A stretch of DNA of 7,474 bases from Cellvibrionales bacterium UBA5860. GTDB lineage: Bacteria; Pseudomonadota; Gammaproteobacteria; Pseudomonadales; Porticoccaceae. Each line of letters begins with the position of its first letter. The stretch's first letter is position 1. The stretch spans positions 55,822 through 63,295 of the forward strand of contig DJFY01000011.1 of the NCBI GenBank assembly GCA_002431545.1, written 5' to 3'. Position numbers and translations under genes: made by a program. The notes below the pieces were generated by a model. That model was not told the origin of the DNA, ran no database searches, and saw nothing but the letters and a program-made list of their open reading frames with translations. Positions 6,209 through 7,474 of this stretch are shown here, piece after piece.

Positions 6209-6889
6209 TCAAAAGGTAGCGGACAACCCGGCGAGCACACGTTTAATATCGGCATTTCTCATCTGGTACTTAGTGGCGGCAAAGGCCCGTCCATCCAGTT
6301 CAGCTAACTTGTGTGCCTGTTGCAGCGCACCGTCCAAAACACAGTCCTGCGCGACAACTTCGTCGAGAAAACCAGCTGCGACCGCCTGATAAGGGGAATA
6401 CATTGTGGCTGTAAGCAACGCCTGCTGGTGAACCTGCCGCGACAGGCGGGCTTTGGCAAGCATCTGGCCAAAGAGCGGGATTTCCAGGCCAATCGCTACT
6501 TCGTTGAGGCCGATGGAATAGTCACCATCGACACCAATGCGGTAGTCGCCCGCTAACAGCAAAAATGCCGCCAGAGCGACAGCATGGCCGGTCGCGGCGA
6601 CAACCACCGGTTGCGGATGACCATATAGCTGCATCATAAAACGCACACCGTCATCGATCATCTTACTGACGGCAGCGTTATCACCAGAACGCAGCACTTT
6701 GAGATCAAACCCGCCGGACAAGAGCCCGGGACGACCGGCGATAACCACCGCGCTCGCCTCATCCTGCGCCCGATCCAGGCCCGCGCTCAACTCGGCAAAC
6801 TGCGGACTGCCCAGCGCATTGGCCTTGCCATCGTCTATCGACAGCCGGGCTACACCTTCAATTAATTCGTAGTTGACCGCGTTTGCCAT
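6209..6889 (-). CDS. Crotonase/enoyl-CoA hydratase family protein with atypical active site
   Basis: This 226-aa protein has the crotonase fold. It shows the N-terminal VARLSIDDGKANALGSP pattern, a first oxyanion-hole segment LLSGGFDLK (56-64), a second segment GHAVALAAFLLLAGD (101-115), and IGLNEVAIGLEIP (126-138). Classical enoyl-CoA hydratases have a GGG stretch and two catalytic glutamates. Here the GGG positions read ALA (105-107) and the first glutamate is Phe109. The second glutamate is kept as E130 in NEVAIG. Ordinary hydration of 2-enoyl-CoA is therefore doubtful. Another acyl-CoA reaction (isomerase, thioesterase-like hydrolysis) or acyl-CoA binding is possible. The product is a little shorter than the roughly 255-residue average of the superfamily, with a short C-terminus. 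The ATG at 6889 has GAGG four bases upstream. It follows the FKBP gene by 23 nt and precedes the GST-like gene closely. Confidence 0.88.
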   Translation of the reverse strand: MANAVNYELIEGVARLSIDDGKANALGSPQFAELSAGLDRAQDEASAVVIAGRPGLLSGGFDLKVLRSGDNAAVSKMIDDGVRFMMQLYGHPQPVVVAATGHAVALAAFLLLAGDYRIGVDGDYSIGLNEVAIGLEIPLFGQMLAKARLSRQVHQQALLTATMYSPYQAVAAGFLDEVVAQDCVLDGALQQAHKLAELDGRAFAATKYQMRNADIKRVLAGLSATF

Positions 6890-6912
6890 AAAGCCTCAAA
6901 CCTTTAAACAGT

Positions 6913-7398
6913 TCAGTGTTGATGGCCACCCGGGCCATGGGCATGGCCGTGGGCCAGCTCCTCCGGCGTTGCCTGCCGCACATCCAACACTTCGATCTCA
7001 AACGTCAGGTCCATTCCGGCGAATGGGTGATTGGTATCCACATCGACCGAAAACTTGCCCACCTTTAATACCGTTACCTGGCGCAAGCCCTCTTTGCTGC
7101 GCACCACGACAACGGTACCCGGCTGCGGTTTCTTTTTAGCGTGCAGGTGTTTCAGGGGAATGCGTTGAATGCTGTCCGGATGATTTGGCCCATAGGGCTG
7201 ACTAAGCGTGACATTTAAGGCCGTGCCGGCCGTGGCGCCAGCCAGCTCCCGCTCCAGGGCGGGCAACATGCCATTGTGTCCGTGCAGATAAACGGTGGGA
7301 TCTTCCTGCGCCGAGGTCTCAAGCACCTTGCCTTCCACGTCTTTCAAGACATATTGAAAGCTCACCACGTGGTCTTTTTCGATTGTTATACTGCTCAA
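6913..7398 (-). CDS. FKBP-type peptidyl-prolyl cis-trans isomerase, SlyD-like
   Basis: SlyD-type FKBPs are cytoplasmic prolyl isomerases and chaperones, often metal-binding. From TTG 7398 the product is 161 aa. The FKBP half-domains are at about 8-70 (VVSFQYVLKDVEGKVLETS, YLHGHNGMLPALERELAG) and 120-141 (NHPFAGMDLTFEIEV), split by an insert-in-flap domain at about 70-120 starting at PYGPNHPDSIQRIP. The tail HGHAHGPGGHQH has five histidines in twelve residues, a likely nickel or zinc site, though shorter than the E. coli SlyD tail. I chose TTG 7398 because the family normally begins a few residues before the first strand, and GGGGG lies about 9 nt upstream. The frame is also open to a GTG at 7470, which would add 24 unfamiliar residues. 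It is the first visible gene of the run 7398-5199. The symbol slyD or fkpB cannot be decided. Confidence 0.92.
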   Translation of the reverse strand: MSSITIEKDHVVSFQYVLKDVEGKVLETSAQEDPTVYLHGHNGMLPALERELAGATAGTALNVTLSQPYGPNHPDSIQRIPLKHLHAKKKPQPGTVVVVRSKEGLRQVTVLKVGKFSVDVDTNHPFAGMDLTFEIEVLDVRQATPEELAHGHAHGPGGHQH

Positions 7399-7474
7399 AC
7401 TGTCTTGCCCCCACCCGTCTGTTGTGTCAAACCGCCAAGTATCACGGCATTGGCCAAGCGCGACAAGCACGGTG

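Noticed and set aside
7402..7430. TTGACA at 7430-7425 as promoter of the FKBP gene
   Set aside because: The sequence at the right spacing (CAAGAC) is a poor -10, and a start there would leave no room for the ribosome binding site of TTG 7398.
1..7474. Search for an undescribed defence, mobile or CRISPR system
   Set aside because: All substantial frames are explained by familiar chromosomal genes. No transposase, integrase, repeat array, toxin-antitoxin pair or tRNA-like sequence was recognised.

Overview
The window looks like an ordinary chromosomal stretch of a motile, probably marine or aquatic gammaproteobacterium. RimO is very close to the enterobacterial form throughout. The flagellar stator pair resembles the Vibrio PomA/PomB sodium type more than the E. 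coli MotA/MotB type. GC content appears moderately high. Genus is not determinable from the sequence alone. All eight genes I can support lie on the minus strand, so the text below reads from high to low coordinates.

Region 1 (about 7398 to 5199) is a tight four-gene run: a SlyD-like FKBP peptidyl-prolyl isomerase, a crotonase-fold protein with altered active-site residues, a glutathione S-transferase-like protein, and a small GIY-YIG domain protein of the YhbQ/UPF0213 type. The gaps are about 20 nt, and the last pair overlaps by four bases (ATGA). No common pathway is obvious.

Region 2 (about 5119 to 2727) is a flagellar stator operon. A TTGACA-type promoter with a short palindrome just upstream leads into pomA (GTG start with a strong Shine-Dalgarno), pomB (overlapping pomA by four bases, GTGA) and a PilZ-domain protein 42 nt further on. 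PomA and PomB would form the ion-conducting stator. The PilZ protein keeps both c-di-GMP binding motifs and is a plausible second-messenger input to motor function. Its two motifs are separated by a long, probably helical insertion.

Region 3 (2497 to 1181) is rimO, the radical-SAM methylthiotransferase that modifies ribosomal protein uS12. It probably has its own promoter. After its stop codon the same frame stays open for another 58 codons and is cysteine-rich; I could not identify it.

Region 4 (884 to 1) is the N-terminal two thirds or so of an AMP-forming acyl-CoA synthetase that runs off the left edge of the window.

I see no mobile element, CRISPR array, tRNA, rRNA or recognisable defence system. 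The most interesting items are the PilZ protein's architecture and its placement with the stator genes, the atypical crotonase active site, and the open frame after rimO.
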